DNA of 25,203 nucleotides from Citromicrobium sp. (GTDB taxonomy: Bacteria; Pseudomonadota; Alphaproteobacteria; Sphingomonadales; Sphingomonadaceae). The stretch spans positions 1 through 25,203 of the forward strand of contig PAVA01000055.1 of assembly GCA_002712945.1 (NCBI GenBank). The letters run 5' to 3'. The notes below the pieces were generated by a model. That model was not told the DNA's origin. It was given only the letters and a program-made list of their open reading frames with translations, and did not search any database. Position 1 is the stretch's first letter, and every line of letters starts with the position of its first letter. Made by a program: the position numbers and the translations under genes. Below, piece after piece: positions 7,109-14,908 of this stretch.

Positions 7109-8398
7109 ATGGACGGCGACACCTTCGGCTTCGATGCCTACCACATCCTGCTGGCCGGGTGCGGTCTTGCGATCATCTTCGGCTACTGGCTGCCGCGCTA
7201 TTTTCACGGGCGCGAGCCTGCCGCATCGGGCCTGCTGATCCTTGGCGGGCTGGCCGTCTTCGGCCTGCTCCCCGGCGTGCCCGACGCGCTCAATCCCCTC
7301 GACAACCCACGCATCTGGGAGCTGGCGTCCGAATTCGCGGTCATCATCGCGCTGTTCGGCACCGGCATCCGGATCGACCGGATCAGGGGCAGGGGCCTGT
7401 GGGGGGCGACTGTCCGCCTGCTGGCCATTGCCATGCCGCTGTGCATCCTTGCCATGGCGGTGCTGGGGCAGACGGTCGGCCTGACGCTGGCGGCGGCGGT
7501 GTTGCTGGCGGCGGTTCTCGCGCCGACCGATCCGGTGCTGGCGACCGACGTGCAGGTCGGCCCTCCGCTCGAAGGGGGCGAGCACCCCGTGCGCTTCGCG
7601 CTCACCACCGAGGCGGGGCTGAACGACGGACTGGCCTTTCCCTTCGTCTATCTCGCGATCTTCATCGTCGCGGGGGCGAGCACGGCGACCGGCGGTGTGC
7701 CCGACTGGCTGGGCGAGTGGCTGGGATTCTACGTCGGTTACAAGATCCTCGTCGGTGCAGCCGCGGGGATGGCGGCGGGCTGGCTGCTTGGCCGCATCCT
7801 GTTCACCCTGCCGAGTCGCAATCCGCTGGCCGACGCCGGAACCGGGGTAATCGCGCTGGCGGGTGTGCTGGTCACCTATGGCCTGACCGAGCTGATCGAG
7901 GGCTACGGCTTCATCGCTGCCTTCGCCATGGGCGTGGTGCTGCGGCGCAAGGAAGCAGAGCACGAATATCACGGGCGGCTGCACTCGTTTTCCAGCGCGC
8001 TGGAACACTCGGTCACCGCGATCCTGCTGGTGCTGCTGGGCGGCGCGATCCCTTCGTTGCTCGGCTATCTCGACTGGCGTCACGCGGTTCTGGGCGTGGC
8101 GCTGATCTTCCTCATCCGTCCGGTCAGCGGAATGCTGGCGCTGTGGGGCAACCCGATGTCGCTGCGCCAGCGCGGCGTGGTCGCCTTCTACGGCGTGCGA
8201 GGAATCGGCTCGATCTACTACCTCGCCTATGCCGGGGGGCAGCTGGACCTGGTCGACGAGGGTGCCTTGTGGGCGACGGTTACGTTCACGATTCTGCTGT
8301 CGACCATCGTCCACGGGTTCAGCGCGGGCAGCGTCGTGTGGGCGGCGACGCACGAGGGCGAGTCAGATGGGGAAAAGCGGCCTGTGGAACCGGGCTAG
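7109..8398 (+). CDS. CPA1/NhaP-type Na+(K+)/H+ antiporter
   Basis: The protein is 429 aa from the ATG at 7109; a GTG at 7094 would add five residues. It is almost entirely hydrophobic with roughly a dozen membrane helices. It shows the cation:proton antiporter core: FAVIIALFGTGIRID, the unwound-helix motif LAPTDPVLATDV (about 148-159) and the second motif TTEAGLNDGLAFPF (about 177-190), with a late helix GVRGIGSIYYL. Proteins of this family expel Na+ or K+ in exchange for protons and control cytoplasmic pH. No partner gene is next to it. Its stop lies 96 bp before a small TTG-start reading frame on the same strand. Confidence 0.93.
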   Translation: MDGDTFGFDAYHILLAGCGLAIIFGYWLPRYFHGREPAASGLLILGGLAVFGLLPGVPDALNPLDNPRIWELASEFAVIIALFGTGIRIDRIRGRGLWGATVRLLAIAMPLCILAMAVLGQTVGLTLAAAVLLAAVLAPTDPVLATDVQVGPPLEGGEHPVRFALTTEAGLNDGLAFPFVYLAIFIVAGASTATGGVPDWLGEWLGFYVGYKILVGAAAGMAAGWLLGRILFTLPSRNPLADAGTGVIALAGVLVTYGLTELIEGYGFIAAFAMGVVLRRKEAEHEYHGRLHSFSSALEHSVTAILLVLLGGAIPSLLGYLDWRHAVLGVALIFLIRPVSGMLALWGNPMSLRQRGVVAFYGVRGIGSIYYLAYAGGQLDLVDEGALWATVTFTILLSTIVHGFSAGSVVWAATHEGESDGEKRPVEPG

Positions 8399-8434
8399 GG
8401 CTTTGAGCGGCAATCGCTTTTTGTAATTATCGTC

Positions 8435-8440
8435 TATGAT
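8435..8440 (+). promoter_or_regulatory. -10-like hexamer upstream of the 49-aa gene
   Basis: TATGAT lies in a short AT-rich patch (8418-8445) about 55 bp ahead of the TTG start at 8495. No good -35 is seen at 16-18 bp spacing, so this is a weak promoter call. Confidence 0.35.
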
Positions 8441-8494
8441 AAGATTGCAGGGTCGACCGCGCACAGACGCGGCGATCGGTCGCGGAGCTTGGGA

Positions 8495-8644
8495 TTGGCA
8501 AAGAAGATACCGAACAGCGAACAGGGCAGGCGGGAACAGCTGCACAGGGAGCGCAAGCGCGCGCAGCTTGGCAAGATGAGCGTGCTTGGACTGGGTCTGC
8601 TGACCCTTGGCCTGACGGTCTACGCCTTCGCACAGGGCGCGTAG
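8495..8644 (+). CDS. 49-aa single-TM membrane peptide, TTG start
   Basis: The frame starts with TTG at 8495, has GGAG at 8484-8487 with a seven-base spacer, and ends at TAG 8642-8644. The product has a strongly basic, charged N-terminal half (AKKIPNSEQGRREQLHRERK) followed by one membrane helix (MSVLGLGLLTLGLTVYAFA). This makes an N-in single-pass peptide. The good ribosome binding site, the charge pattern and the -10-like hexamer upstream argue for a real gene, which ATG-only gene finding would miss. I do not recognise a family. Confidence 0.6.
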   Translation: MAKKIPNSEQGRREQLHRERKRAQLGKMSVLGLGLLTLGLTVYAFAQGA

Positions 8645-8650
8645 GGAAAC

Positions 8651-8727
<77 letters not shown>

Positions 8728-8758
8728 ACCCGAGATGAGCGATGGCGGCCCCTTCCGG

Positions 8759-8831
8759 TGGGCCCGGCAGGATTCGAACCCGCGACCTAGCCGTTATGAG
8801 CGGCCAGCTCTAACCGCTGAGCTACAGGCCC
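8759..8831 (-). tRNA. tRNA with CAT anticodon, probably tRNA-Ile2
   Basis: A 73-nt cloverleaf runs from GGGCCTGTAGCTCAGCGG to the discriminator A. The acceptor pairs GGGCCTG with CGGGCCC, the anticodon arm is GCCG-CTCATAA-CGGC and the T-loop is GGTTCGAATCC. CCA is not encoded (CCG follows). The anticodon arm and the CTAGGTCGC variable region resemble bacterial tRNA-Ile2, whose C34 is changed to lysidine, more than elongator tRNA-Met, but Met cannot be excluded by eye. It lies 31 bp upstream of tRNA-Pro in the same direction, so the two may be co-transcribed. Confidence 0.93.
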
Positions 8832-8901
8832 CCGGGAAGATGCCATCGCAAGCCCTGCCGCTAGCTGCGAACGCACCGCTTCGCAAGCAGGCTGTTGCGC
8901 G

Positions 8902-9891
8902 TCAGGCGTGCTGCGCGGCGGCCCAGGTCTTCGCCACCGTGGTCGGTGCGACTCCTTTCGCGGCGAGGTGCGCATAAACGCCGCGCAGCCAGGCGAAGAG
9001 ATCGTCCAGGTCGCGCTGGGTGCGCACGTAGGGTGTGTTCCCCGGGGCGAGCGAGGGGCTGTGGAAGGACAGCACGAGCAGCGGCAGACCATCGGCGAGC
9101 GCGGTATCGACCGCCTCGATGGCGGAGGCGAGCGGCGTGCCCTCCGGCGTGAGCGCGATCCGTTCGAGCAGGCCGGTCCGCGCGGCCAGCCCGGCGCCAT
9201 AGGGCAGCCTTGCCAGCCGGGGGAACAGCGCCGCACCGTGCCTCGCCAGCGCCCCGCGATAAACCGTCGTCAGCGGCAGTTCGAGCAGCGGCGGCTCGCG
9301 CGAGATCCAGTAGGGCCGGTTGGGAAACGCCTCGTAATTCGGGCCGCTGCCGGGCGAATAATCGTACAGCGCGCGCACCGAGCTATCGATGACGACGCCG
9401 GTTTCGTGAAGCAGCGCCTTGGTCGCGGGGCCGAGACCGTAGCGGCCCGCGCGGTAGATCATCGGTGGGGCGCCGAAAGCCTCCTCGATCGCATCGCGCA
9501 GCCGCGTGAATTTCGCGCGCTCGAGTTCGGGCGGCAGGTTACCGGCGTAGGAATTGCGAGGATTCACCTCTTCGTCGAAGGGCGGGTTGACCCACGGGTG
9601 CAGCTGGACGCCGACCTCCGCCGCGCCGCGCTCCACCGCGGCTCCGATGATGTCGCGCGCCTTGCCTGACTGCACGATCGGCCAGTCGACCAGATAGACC
9701 GGCGAGACGCCCAGTTCCTCGCACAGCGTCTGGAAGGCGGGGAGCCCGTCGAGATGGTCGAGATCGTGCCGGTCGCGGGTGAACGGGCCGTTCCAGTCGA
9801 AGCCTTCCTCGGTATCGACGGTCAAAAGCGAGGCGGGGGCGAAGCCGGGCGCGAAGCGTGTTGCCTGATCGGCCCGCGGCAATGTCAGCAT
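8902..9891 (-). CDS. WalW-like polysaccharide deacetylase family protein
   Basis: The protein is 329 aa from ATG 9891, with a G-rich GGGGGTG about six bases upstream; a GTG at 9900 would add three residues. The NodB-like fold is readable: [12 protein letters not shown] (metal/catalytic Asp region near the N-terminus), [13 protein letters not shown] (His), YRAGRYGLG and [10 protein letters not shown] (late His). Proteins like this act on cell-surface carbohydrate and are often linked to polysaccharide loci, though no glycosyltransferase is next to it here. No signal peptide is visible, so the site of action is uncertain. It follows the histidine kinase gene by 33 bp in the same direction and is probably co-transcribed with it. 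Confidence 0.8.
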   Translation of the reverse strand: MLTLPRADQATRFAPGFAPASLLTVDTEEGFDWNGPFTRDRHDLDHLDGLPAFQTLCEELGVSPVYLVDWPIVQSGKARDIIGAAVERGAAEVGVQLHPWVNPPFDEEVNPRNSYAGNLPPELERAKFTRLRDAIEEAFGAPPMIYRAGRYGLGPATKALLHETGVVIDSSVRALYDYSPGSGPNYEAFPNRPYWISREPPLLELPLTTVYRGALARHGAALFPRLARLPYGAGLAARTGLLERIALTPEGTPLASAIEAVDTALADGLPLLVLSFHSPSLAPGNTPYVRTQRDLDDLFAWLRGVYAHLAAKGVAPTTVAKTWAAAQHA

Positions 9892-9924
9892 GAAGGTCAC
9901 CCCCGTTCGGCGGAGCGCTGGCGG

Positions 9925-11796
9925 CTAGGCCGCGTGTTCGGGCACTCCGCTGGCATGGGTAGCGGCGGGCTCGCGAGCGGTCAAAGCGGGCAGCGTCAAT
10001 ATCAACCGCCGGTTCTGGCGCCGCAGGCTTCCGCCGATCGCCCGTGCCTCCGCCCGCGCCAGACGAAGCGCGAAGCCGGGGCCGAAAGGTCCGGCGCTGA
10101 TCGCAACCGACAGCGGCTTGCCGCGCGCGGCGAAGATATCCTCGCTGCCGTTGAGCGAAGCGGGCAGGTCGGCGACGAATTGTGCCGTATTGCCGTTGGG
10201 GCCGCCTTCGTGATCGAGCGTGAGCGCCAGCTTCTCGCCCGGGGCGGCGGCCGAGCCAAGCGTCGCGAGGATGCGCCAGCTGAGCAGCTCCGCATCCTGC
10301 TTCGCAAGATCGACCCGGCAGGTGCCGCCGAGCGTCGCGACGAAGCCCGCATTGCGCGGCTGGAGCAGCGGGACGAGCTGGCCGAGATGCTGGCGGAAGA
10401 TCGCGGCGAGGTCCGCATCGCCGCCTGTGGGCCGCAACCGCCCGCTTTCGAGGCGGCTGAGGCGCTCTAGATCGTCGAACCCGGCAAGCATCCGTGCGCT
10501 GTCGCCCGCGATCCCCGCCGCGAGCGCGCGGTAATCGTGCGGCACCGGGCCGACCACCTGCTGCTGGATGACCTCGGCAAAGCCCTGAATCGCGTTCACC
10601 GGCGTGCGCAACTCGTGCAGCAACTGGCGCAGGCGATCGCTCTGATGGCCAGGTTCCTCGGCCTCCAGTGCGCGGCGCATCCCTCCTGCGAAGCCGAGGA
10701 AACGCCCGTCGGGGCTGGAGAAGCGCGGGTTGGCATCGAGGATCCAGTCGCCCGCGATGGCGGGGCCGCCCTCCAGCGTCACCTCCACGCCGTGCAGCGG
10801 TTGCTGCCGCTCGATCGCGCCCGACAGTTCCTCGGGCAGGATCGACGGGAGCGAAAGATAGAGCACCCGCGAGGCGGCGAAACTGTCCGCCCAGTCGATC
10901 GTGCCGCCGGTATCGGTGGAAAAGCCGAAGCCGGTCAGCTCCTCCTGCCGGGTGCTGGCATCGGTGAAGGGCAGGGTGGGGGCGGTGCTATCGGGGGCGG
11001 GCGCGGTTTCGGCTGGCGCTGGATGGCCCTCTCGCTTGCTCTCCTTGGCACGCTGAAATGCCTCGATCCGGTGGCGCAGCGCGGCAATCTCGCCCTCGGG
11101 CTGCGGGGATTCTTCGGGTTCGGGCGCGGCCTTGGCGACACCGGCGGCGACGACACCCGCGGCGGCGGCCACTGCGGGCTCTTCCGTCTCGGTCTCCGGG
11201 GCGGGTTCGGGCTCCGGTTCGGGCTCCGGCTCGGCAGGAGCCTCGTCGTCGACCTCGGTATATTCGCCATCGACGATATGCTCTTCGTCCCGATCCTGTT
11301 CGGGTGTCGTAGCGCTTTCGTCTTCCGATTCCTCCACCAGCGGCTCCGGCGTCGCTGGCAGGGGCAGGGCGCGGTCGCGCACGCCGAGTCGTTCCAGCAG
11401 GGCCTCGACCTTGGCGGGCAGATCGCGGCGCAGGCGCAGGAAGCCGCGTGCGCGCACCGGCAGCTCGGGAATCAGCGCCAGCCACTCATCCTCGGTCAGC
11501 CGCGCGCAGGAAAGCGTGGCCGAGGCAATGTCGGGCTCCGCTTCCGCAAATTGCGCGACCAGCGCGGGATCGTTGATCCGCCGCCCCTGCTCGCGGATGA
11601 TCTCGGCGCGCTCGCGCACCGAGATCACCTCGGCCAGCGATTCGAGCCGCAACCGCGCGGCGGCCAGCAGGCTGCGGTCGCGCCCCTCGCGCGGGCGGCC
11701 GAGCAGGTCGAGCAGTTGGCGATATTGCGTGCGCGCGCCCGCATCCGCGCTCGCCTTGTGGCGCAGGACTGTGGCAAGGCGATCGTCGAACTGCAT
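9925..11796 (-). CDS. Soluble histidine kinase-like protein with degenerate ATPase domain
   Basis: The protein is 623 aa from ATG 11796; an upstream TTG at 11832 is possible. It has no membrane helices. Residues 1-165 form a helical N-terminal region of unknown type. An acidic Pro/Glu linker (EPEPEPEPEPAPETETEEP) lies near 190-215, and a PAS-like region at about 290-380. The H-box is intact, with H394 in LLHELRTPVNAIQGFAE. The C-terminal part should be a HATPase domain but lacks a convincing N-box Asn (ELLSWRILATLGSAAA) and any D-x-G-x-G motif. Only a G2-like end (LRLARAEARAIGG) is seen. It may phosphotransfer without binding ATP, or be a pseudokinase. No response regulator gene is adjacent. 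Confidence 0.8.
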   Translation of the reverse strand: MQFDDRLATVLRHKASADAGARTQYRQLLDLLGRPREGRDRSLLAAARLRLESLAEVISVRERAEIIREQGRRINDPALVAQFAEAEPDIASATLSCARLTEDEWLALIPELPVRARGFLRLRRDLPAKVEALLERLGVRDRALPLPATPEPLVEESEDESATTPEQDRDEEHIVDGEYTEVDDEAPAEPEPEPEPEPAPETETEEPAVAAAAGVVAAGVAKAAPEPEESPQPEGEIAALRHRIEAFQRAKESKREGHPAPAETAPAPDSTAPTLPFTDASTRQEELTGFGFSTDTGGTIDWADSFAASRVLYLSLPSILPEELSGAIERQQPLHGVEVTLEGGPAIAGDWILDANPRFSSPDGRFLGFAGGMRRALEAEEPGHQSDRLRQLLHELRTPVNAIQGFAEVIQQQVVGPVPHDYRALAAGIAGDSARMLAGFDDLERLSRLESGRLRPTGGDADLAAIFRQHLGQLVPLLQPRNAGFVATLGGTCRVDLAKQDAELLSWRILATLGSAAAPGEKLALTLDHEGGPNGNTAQFVADLPASLNGSEDIFAARGKPLSVAISAGPFGPGFALRLARAEARAIGGSLRRQNRRLILTLPALTAREPAATHASGVPEHAA

Positions 11797-11895
11797 GGCA
11801 GGGACTGGCGGCGAGCTCCGGCGAGAGGTCAAGGCGATCCGCCGGCCCGCATGGCGCGACGTAAATGGCTCTTAACCCTTTATCACGGCGCAGGA

Positions 11896-11940
11896 ATGAC
11901 AGTCAGTCCCCACGTTGCAAAGCGGGACATTCGCTGTCAT
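11896..11940. promoter_or_regulatory. Interrupted inverted repeat upstream of the Lrp-type gene
   Basis: ATGACAG (11896-11902) and CTGTCAT (11934-11940) are perfect inverted arms. Inner arms GTCCC (11906-11910) and GGGAC (11924-11928) extend the symmetry around CACGTTGCAAAGC. It lies about 100 bp ahead of the Lrp/AsnC start and could be its own operator or an mRNA leader hairpin. Confidence 0.45.
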
Positions 11941-12041
11941 GAACAATAATGTTAGTCGCGCGAAGCATTAACGAAGGCGATCCTTTCATGAATCGCCCGG
12001 TGTGCGGCCTGGAAGATGGTTTGTTGCGAGAGGGGTGGTTC

Positions 12042-12506
12042 TTGGCCAATCTTGATGAGATCGATCGGCAGCTTCTGCAGGAATTGCAGGCCGAGGGGCG
12101 TGTCACGAATGTCGAACTGGCAAGGCGCGTCGGGCTGACCGCGCCGCCCTGTTTGCGGCGGGTGCGGGCGCTCGAAGATATGGGCGTGATCCGCGGCTAT
12201 CACGCCGATCTGGAGCCGTCCAAGCTGGGCTTCGCGATCGTGGTGTTCGCGATGGTGAGCCTCAAGAGCCAGGCCGAATCGGCGCTGCGCGAATTCGAGG
12301 AGGCGATGCAGGATCTGCCCGAGGTGCGTGAGGTCCACATGCTCAACGGCGAGATCGACTTCATCCTCAAGATCGTCAGCCGCGACCTTCAGAGCTTTCA
12401 GGAGTTCCTGACCAGCAAGCTGACGCCTGCACCCAACGTGGCGAGCGTGAAGACCTCGCTGACGATCCGCACCAGCAAGCACACGCCGGGCGTGCCGCTG
12501 AAGTGA
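12042..12506 (+). CDS. Lrp/AsnC-family transcriptional regulator
   Basis: The protein is 154 aa from TTG 12042, preceded by GAGGGG with a six-base spacer. This start gives the canonical family N-terminus (M)ANLDEIDRQLLQELQ; an open frame from 11949 would add 31 residues with no family likeness. Residues 4-60 form the winged-helix DNA-binding domain (VTNVELARRVGLTAPPCLRR), and residues about 65-145 the RAM ligand-binding domain. RAM features include VREVHMLNGEIDFILKIVSRD and the SVKTSLTI strand. Lrp-type proteins form octamers that sense amino acids. Its stop overlaps the GTG start of the downstream GFA-family gene by 4 bp, so the pair is translationally coupled. A 45-bp interrupted inverted repeat lies upstream. 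Confidence 0.93.
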   Translation: MANLDEIDRQLLQELQAEGRVTNVELARRVGLTAPPCLRRVRALEDMGVIRGYHADLEPSKLGFAIVVFAMVSLKSQAESALREFEEAMQDLPEVREVHMLNGEIDFILKIVSRDLQSFQEFLTSKLTPAPNVASVKTSLTIRTSKHTPGVPLK

Positions 12507-12934
12507 GCGGGGCGGGGGGCATCACCGGCCATTGCCTGTGCGGGGCGGTGAGCATCACGCTCGACAGCCCCTCACAAGACATCGAAATCTGCCAGTGCAA
12601 CATGTGTCGCCGCTGGGGCGGGGCGTTCTACTCCGCGCAATGCGGCGAGAATCCGCATGTCGAAGGCGAGGACGCCGTCACCGTCTATCGGTCGAGCGAC
12701 TGGGCCGAACGGGCCTTTTGCTCCAAGTGCGGCAGCAACCTGTGGTTCCGCTTCCTGCCGACCGGCTCGCGCAGCTTCTCGGCGGGCCCGTTCGATGCAG
12801 CCACAAGCCACGGAATCGAGAAGGAAATCTTCGTCGACGAACGCGCCGACTGGTGCCGGATCGAGGGCGATCATCCCCGCCAGACCGGCGCCGAAGTGAT
12901 CGCCGAAGCGAAGGCTGCGGGCTTCGAATTCTGA
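12503..12934 (+). CDS. GFA/CENP-V family zinc-binding protein
   Basis: The protein is 143 aa from GTG 12503, overlapping the Lrp-type stop codon (GTGA). The GFA zinc fold is visible through its cysteines: HCLCGAV (CxC), ICQCNMCRRWGGAF (CxCxxC) and FCSKCGSNLW (CxxC). The family is named for a glutathione-dependent formaldehyde-activating enzyme, but most members have no proven substrate, so only the fold is claimed. Coupling to an Lrp-type regulator suggests co-expression. It converges on the small membrane protein gene at 13007, and a strong hairpin lies between them. Confidence 0.9.
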   Translation: MSGAGGITGHCLCGAVSITLDSPSQDIEICQCNMCRRWGGAFYSAQCGENPHVEGEDAVTVYRSSDWAERAFCSKCGSNLWFRFLPTGSRSFSAGPFDAATSHGIEKEIFVDERADWCRIEGDHPRQTGAEVIAEAKAAGFEF

Positions 12935-12950
12935 CCAGCGACGCACTGGT

Positions 12951-12998
12951 GCGACCGACGGACGCGGGCAAGATGCTCGGGGGTCGCCCGTCGGTCGC
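12951..12998. terminator. Hairpin between convergent genes
   Basis: GCGACCGACGG (12951-12961) and CCGTCGGTCGC (12988-12998) form a perfect 11-bp stem with a 26-base loop. It sits between the stops of the GFA-family gene and the minus-strand small membrane gene. No U-tract is present, so terminator function is inferred from position. Confidence 0.5.
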
Positions 12999-13006
12999 CA
13001 TCCCAT

Positions 13007-13246
13007 TCAGGCCTTGCGGAGCGGCGCGGTAAGCTTCGCCCAGATGCGCTTGCGGCTCTCGATCAGGCTCAGTCCCAGGATGCCTGCAGTGGTCCAGACG
13101 GCGACCTCCGAAACGATGGCCGCGCCAGCAACGGTCGCGATCCAGACCGACTTGGTCGGCTCCGTGAAGTAGACGCCGATCACGGCGAGCCACGCCACGC
13201 CAACGAGCGACCAGAGGACGATCAGGGCAGTTTTCTTCCAGTTCAT
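13007..13246 (-). CDS. 79-aa membrane protein with two TM helices
   Basis: The frame starts at ATG 13246 with AAGGAG seven bases upstream, a very good ribosome binding site. The product reads MNWKKTALIVLWSLVGVAWL and contains two hydrophobic helices (about 5-27 and 34-60). Both ends are basic (ESRKRIWAKLTAPLRKA at the C-terminus), which suggests a hairpin with both ends in the cytoplasm. I do not recognise a family. It follows the CPBP protease gene by 32 bp in the same direction, so both are likely driven by the TetR-controlled promoter upstream of the protease. Confidence 0.85.
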   Translation of the reverse strand: MNWKKTALIVLWSLVGVAWLAVIGVYFTEPTKSVWIATVAGAAIVSEVAVWTTAGILGLSLIESRKRIWAKLTAPLRKA

Positions 13247-13278
13247 TATCGGTCTCCTTCGATCCATTGAGGCTGCGA

Positions 13279-14022
13279 TCAGCCCAGTCCGCTGGTGTTG
13301 ATGGCGCCGGTCGCCTGCAGGTGCAGCACGGTGATGCCGAAGCTGTTCACCAGCCCGTGCCCGATGATCGTCGGCCACAGGTTGCGCTTCGCGATCAGGT
13401 ACATCAGCCCGAAAGTCAGCCCGACCATGCCGGTGGTGACGATCCCGCCGATGCCCTGATAGGCGTGGACGAGGCCGAACAGCACGGCCTGGAACAGGGC
13501 GGCGAACAGCCATGCGAAACGCCGTGCGCCCAGCATCTCGACCGTGCGGCTCATCAGGAAGCCGCGGAAGACCATCTCCTCGCAGAAGGACGCAGTGGTC
13601 CAGACGATCGCCATCATGACGAGGTATTTCGGGAAGGTGCTCACATCCATGAATTCGCGCTCTGCAGCGCTGCCCAGCAAGGGCGGAAGCACCGTCATGG
13701 CAATCGCATTGGTGACCGCCGCGCCGATGAACACCAGCGCTACCATTCCCGCGCCCTTGAGCACGTCGAGCGCGGTTCGCGGCCCGCGCAGGCCAAGCGT
13801 GGCCCAGCTTTGGCCGCGCAGGCGCAGCAGGATGGTGATGGCGATGGTCGAGGCGATCAGGGCGACCGGTCCGGTGTATTCGATGCCCGGGATTTCCCTC
13901 GCGAGGCAGAAAGTGGCGATCACCAGCAGGATTTCTCCCCATGCAGGGATGGGGGTGGTGCGCTGCTCGGAATGCATTGGGGCGGTGGCTGGTGCTCGTT
14001 CGTAGGCTGGGTTCGTCATCAT
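13279..14022 (-). CDS. CPBP-family intramembrane metalloprotease
   Basis: The protein is 247 aa with about six to eight membrane helices. The three CPBP (Abi/CAAX-like) motifs are intact: E148-E149-x-x-x-R153 in CEEMVFRGFL, F182-x-x-x-H186 in LFGLVHAYQG, and H222-x-x-x-N226 in GHGLVNSFG. These form the metal and catalytic site within the membrane. Two adjacent ATGs (14022 and 14019) are possible; AAGGA lies just upstream and fits the second slightly better. A longer frame to 14091 runs through the operator and is unlikely. It diverges from a TetR gene across a perfect 20-bp palindrome, and the small membrane protein gene follows at 32 bp. Bacterial CPBP proteins act in bacteriocin immunity or protein processing; the substrate here is unknown. 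Confidence 0.92.
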   Translation of the reverse strand: MMTNPAYERAPATAPMHSEQRTTPIPAWGEILLVIATFCLAREIPGIEYTGPVALIASTIAITILLRLRGQSWATLGLRGPRTALDVLKGAGMVALVFIGAAVTNAIAMTVLPPLLGSAAEREFMDVSTFPKYLVMMAIVWTTASFCEEMVFRGFLMSRTVEMLGARRFAWLFAALFQAVLFGLVHAYQGIGGIVTTGMVGLTFGLMYLIAKRNLWPTIIGHGLVNSFGITVLHLQATGAINTSGLG

Positions 14023-14070
14023 CGTTCCTTTTGCGAATCGGTCTTCCGGACCGGCTGACGATGATGTAAA

Positions 14071-14090
14071 TGAATATGAATTCATATTCA
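14071..14090. promoter_or_regulatory. Perfect 20-bp palindrome, likely TetR operator
   Basis: The ten bases TGAATATGAA are followed directly by their exact reverse complement. The site lies 48 bp from the CPBP start and 51 bp from the tetR start. TTGAAT on the minus strand overlaps it as a plausible -35 (with TACATC 17 bp on), and TATAGA lies just outside on the plus strand. A regulator binding here would repress both divergent genes. Confidence 0.85.
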
Positions 14091-14141
14091 ATATAGAAGC
14101 CCCACTTGCAGCTCGCGGGTGAATGGGTGAGGAGCCGAAGG

Positions 14142-14789
14142 ATGACGAAGGAGCCGAAAAAGCGTGGGGCGAAGACCCGCGAAAAGATCCTGGTATCGCT
14201 GGAGCAACTGCTTGAAACGAAGGAGTTCGAAGCGATCAGCATCGCCGATATCGCGCGCCACGGCGGTGTCGCGGTCGGTTCGATCTACAGCCACTTCGAG
14301 GACAAGGAGGCGCTGCTGCCCGCCCTGTTCGACCGCTACATGGAGCGGGTGGAAGCGCGGGTCGCCGAGTATCGCGAGCATGGCACGATCGACGGAGAGC
14401 AAGTCTCGCCCCACGGGCAGGTTGGCCTGAGGGAGACCATCGAACAGTCCATTCGCGGCGCCCATCGCCAGGTGACGGAGACGCTGGGGTTGAGGCGCGC
14501 GCTACTGACCTACCGGCGGCTCAACCCCGATCTCGAGATACCGCTCACCAAAAAGCTCGGCAATGATGCCCTCGAATTGCTGGTCCAGCAGCTGGAGCTG
14601 TTTCGCGACGAAATCGTCCACCGGGACCTGCACGAGGCAGCGAGGATGGTCAGCTACCTCACGAACATCCTGTTCCTCGACCGGATCGTGTTCGCCAATT
14701 CATCGATGCAGCAGGATCTGCGCCCGCAGGACGAACTGCTGATCGAGACCTATACGGACATGCTCTACCACTACCTGACCGGCAGATAG
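14142..14789 (+). CDS. TetR-family transcriptional regulator
   Basis: The protein is 215 aa from ATG 14142, with GAGGAG upstream; an in-frame start at 14106 would add 12 residues and leave a worse ribosome binding site. Residues about 8-55 are a TetR DNA-binding domain: TREKILVSLEQLLETKEFEA, then ISIADIARHGGVAVGSIYSHFEDKEAL with the diagnostic GSIYSHF-x-x-K-E. The remaining helices form the ligand-binding and dimerisation domain, which is variable in this family, so the inducer cannot be predicted. The gene diverges from the CPBP protease gene and shares the palindromic operator at 14071-14090, which predicts autoregulation and control of the protease/small membrane protein pair. Confidence 0.93.
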   Translation: MTKEPKKRGAKTREKILVSLEQLLETKEFEAISIADIARHGGVAVGSIYSHFEDKEALLPALFDRYMERVEARVAEYREHGTIDGEQVSPHGQVGLRETIEQSIRGAHRQVTETLGLRRALLTYRRLNPDLEIPLTKKLGNDALELLVQQLELFRDEIVHRDLHEAARMVSYLTNILFLDRIVFANSSMQQDLRPQDELLIETYTDMLYHYLTGR

Positions 14790-14802
14790 GGCGGTGGCCG
14801 GC

Positions 14803-14868
14803 TCACCCTTCGCGCTCGGCGAGCCAGGCTTCCAGCCACTTGATCGTTTCGATTACCGCCCCCGACAT
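14803..14868 (-). pseudogene. Remnant/copy of the accC 3' end (21-codon frame)
   Basis: The minus strand reads [21 protein letters not shown] and stops at TGA. The last 13 residues, [13 protein letters not shown], equal the C-terminus of AccC. DNA at 14811-14846 matches 15651-15686 at 35 of 36 bases, offset by exactly 840 bp; similarity weakens beyond both ends. The stop codon differs (TGA here, TAG in accC). It lies 13 bp from the tetR stop. It is best read as an accC tail displaced when the methyltransferase gene arrived, although a 21-aa peptide could in principle be made from its ATG. Confidence 0.8.
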
Positions 14869-14908
14869 TGCGCGCTGGCTTGATAAGCCCTCGGCCTGGC
14901 GCTATTGA

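Noticed and set aside
7035..8353. Long minus-strand open frame antisense to the antiporter, continuous with the orphan membrane gene
   Set aside because: It has low-complexity Arg/Gln/His-rich content typical of antisense reading; the real protein begins near 6973.
10537..11949. Plus-strand frame antisense to the histidine kinase
   Set aside because: It is a shadow frame without motifs; the minus strand carries the H-box and linker.
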